Shown here: positions 63,228-64,000 of the stretch, piece after piece | How the letters are laid out: the number at the start of each line of letters is the position of its first letter | How positions within the stretch are numbered: position 1 is the first letter of the stretch | Source of the DNA: Symbiodinium natans | Lineage: Eukaryota; Sar; Dinophyceae; Suessiales; Symbiodiniaceae | Direction: 5' to 3' | DNA length: 64,000 nt | Assembly (NCBI GenBank): GCA_905221605.1 | Contig: CAJNDS010000677.1 | Coordinates: 1-64,000 of the forward strand | Program-made: the position numbers and the translations under genes | The notes under the pieces: model-generated | The model's input: only the letters and a program-made list of their open reading frames with translations | Told to the model about the DNA's origin: nothing | Database searches by the model: none

Positions 63228-63560
63228 CCTATGGTTTGCCCGCGCTTGTTTTTGGAAGGTACATAAATCATGCGCAGGCGCAGCGTTTCTGGCCTCTGCC
63301 GGCCTTTCAACAGTGTTCTTTTTTTCGTTTTTTTTCTTCATAAACGACGACCCTCTGCGGGTTTCCCTGCGTTCCGGACTTCGCAGAACCCTATGGTTTG
63401 CCCGCGCGCGCGTCTTACGGTTTGGGCTTTGGAGTGTTTCAGGCACGAGTCCAGCACGAGGGCTTCGGTGTTTTGTCATCCTGGGCTTCAAGGAAATAAC
63501 ACTGCTTTCGGGCGTGGGTTCAGGGTTGAGGCGTAAGACAGTTTACGGTTTGCCCGCGTC
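63228..63560 (+). repeat. Dispersed direct repeats AACCCTATGGTTTGCCCGCG
   Basis: The 20-mer occurs at 63,227-63,246 and 63,388-63,407, and a variant TTTACGGTTTGCCCGCG at 63,542-63,558. The spacing of about 155-160 bp suggests three diverged units leading up to the palindrome. Confidence 0.6.
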
Positions 63561-63580
63561 TTCTGCTTGTGGGCAACGAA

Positions 63581-63941
63581 CAGCCAAAGCCTAAACCTTA
63601 AACTCCAGAAGTTCTTGGTCCTATTTCATAGCTCAGGATTTCGCAGACGACTCGTCTTGTGGCCACTACACTACTGACGCAGTCCCGTGCTTGTTGGGTC
63701 GCGCGGCCACAGGTCCGCGGTCTGCAGAGGCGGACACGGCCCTGGCATACGGGACTGCGCCCCGCTTCCCGTATGCCAGGGCCGTGTCCGTCTCTGCAGA
63801 CCGCGGACCTGTGGCCGCGCGACCCAACAAGCACGGGACTGCGTCAGTAGTGTAGTGGCCACAAGACGAGTCGTCTGCGAAATCCTGAGCTATTAAATAG
63901 GACCAAGACCTTCTGGAGTTTATGGTTTAGGCTTTGGGCTG
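63581..63941. repeat. Long near-perfect palindrome, ~174-bp arms, 12-bp spacer
   Basis: Left arm 63,581-63,754 and right arm 63,767-63,941 are reverse complements with about five mismatches or indels; the spacer is CTGCGCCCCGCT. Mirror-image ORFs of 63 codons on the two strands (63,659-63,850 plus; 63,671-63,862 minus) are a direct consequence of the symmetry. It could be a hairpin-forming element, a foldback transposon end pair, or an inverted-duplication artefact. Confidence 0.9.
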
Positions 63942-64000
63942 TTGGGTGCCACATGGTTCATGCTGACATGCTGCGGCAAGAGCTGACTCAAGCATGCTTC

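Noticed and set aside
63659-63862. Pair of near-identical ORFs on opposite strands
   Set aside because: A mirror effect of the palindrome, not two genes.

Overview
The window looks like nuclear DNA of a dinoflagellate, most likely a symbiodiniacean or relative. The evidence is a spliced gene whose introns use GT, GC and GA donors with AG|G acceptors (54.9-60.0 kb), a near-complete dinoflagellate spliced-leader sequence lying inside genomic DNA (44.0 kb), islands of TTTAGGG-type telomere-like sequence, and very dense retroelements and microsatellites. Nothing bacterial was seen: no operons, rRNA, CRISPR or convincing tRNA.

Region 1-31.6 kb is a stack of retroelements, all on the minus strand. 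From low to high coordinate: (i) about 1-5.9 kb, a decayed tyrosine-recombinase (DIRS-like) element with small overlapping ORFs, a recombinase, a CCCH zinc-knuckle protein and a methyltransferase-like domain that runs off the window edge; (ii) about 6.0-17.5 kb, a LINE-like element with a partial endonuclease, a reverse transcriptase, zinc fingers and, at its 3' end, a ubiquitin-specific-protease domain with all catalytic boxes, followed by a cluster of small hairpins with a constant loop; (iii) 17.7-20.4 kb, a frameshifted Ty1/copia remnant; (iv) 21,451-31,630, a complete Ty1/copia element with 552/528 bp LTRs, a 5-bp target-site duplication, gag-protease and a 2,088-codon integrase-RT-RNase H frame ending in a methyltransferase-like domain. 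An additional ORF sits between its protease and integrase.

Region 31.6-54 kb is mostly non-coding: TTTAGGG islands, decayed minisatellites, a 0.5 kb (AGT)n array, heptamer (ACTTACT) arrays interrupted by a TIR element carrying a broken ISXO2/Merlin-like transposase, G-rich minisatellites, pyrimidine tracts, homopolymer palindromes and one orphan ORF (41.9-42.7 kb).

Region 54.9-60.0 kb, plus strand, holds the one clear host gene: the catalytic domain of a PP5-type serine/threonine phosphatase split into 18 exons of 24-93 bp. None of its exons is visible as a long ORF, but joined at the stated sites they give a complete C-terminal domain with all metal ligands. The last exon of a second, unidentified plus-strand gene is likely at 62.2 kb. 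The window ends with a nearly perfect 360-bp palindrome (63,581-63,941).
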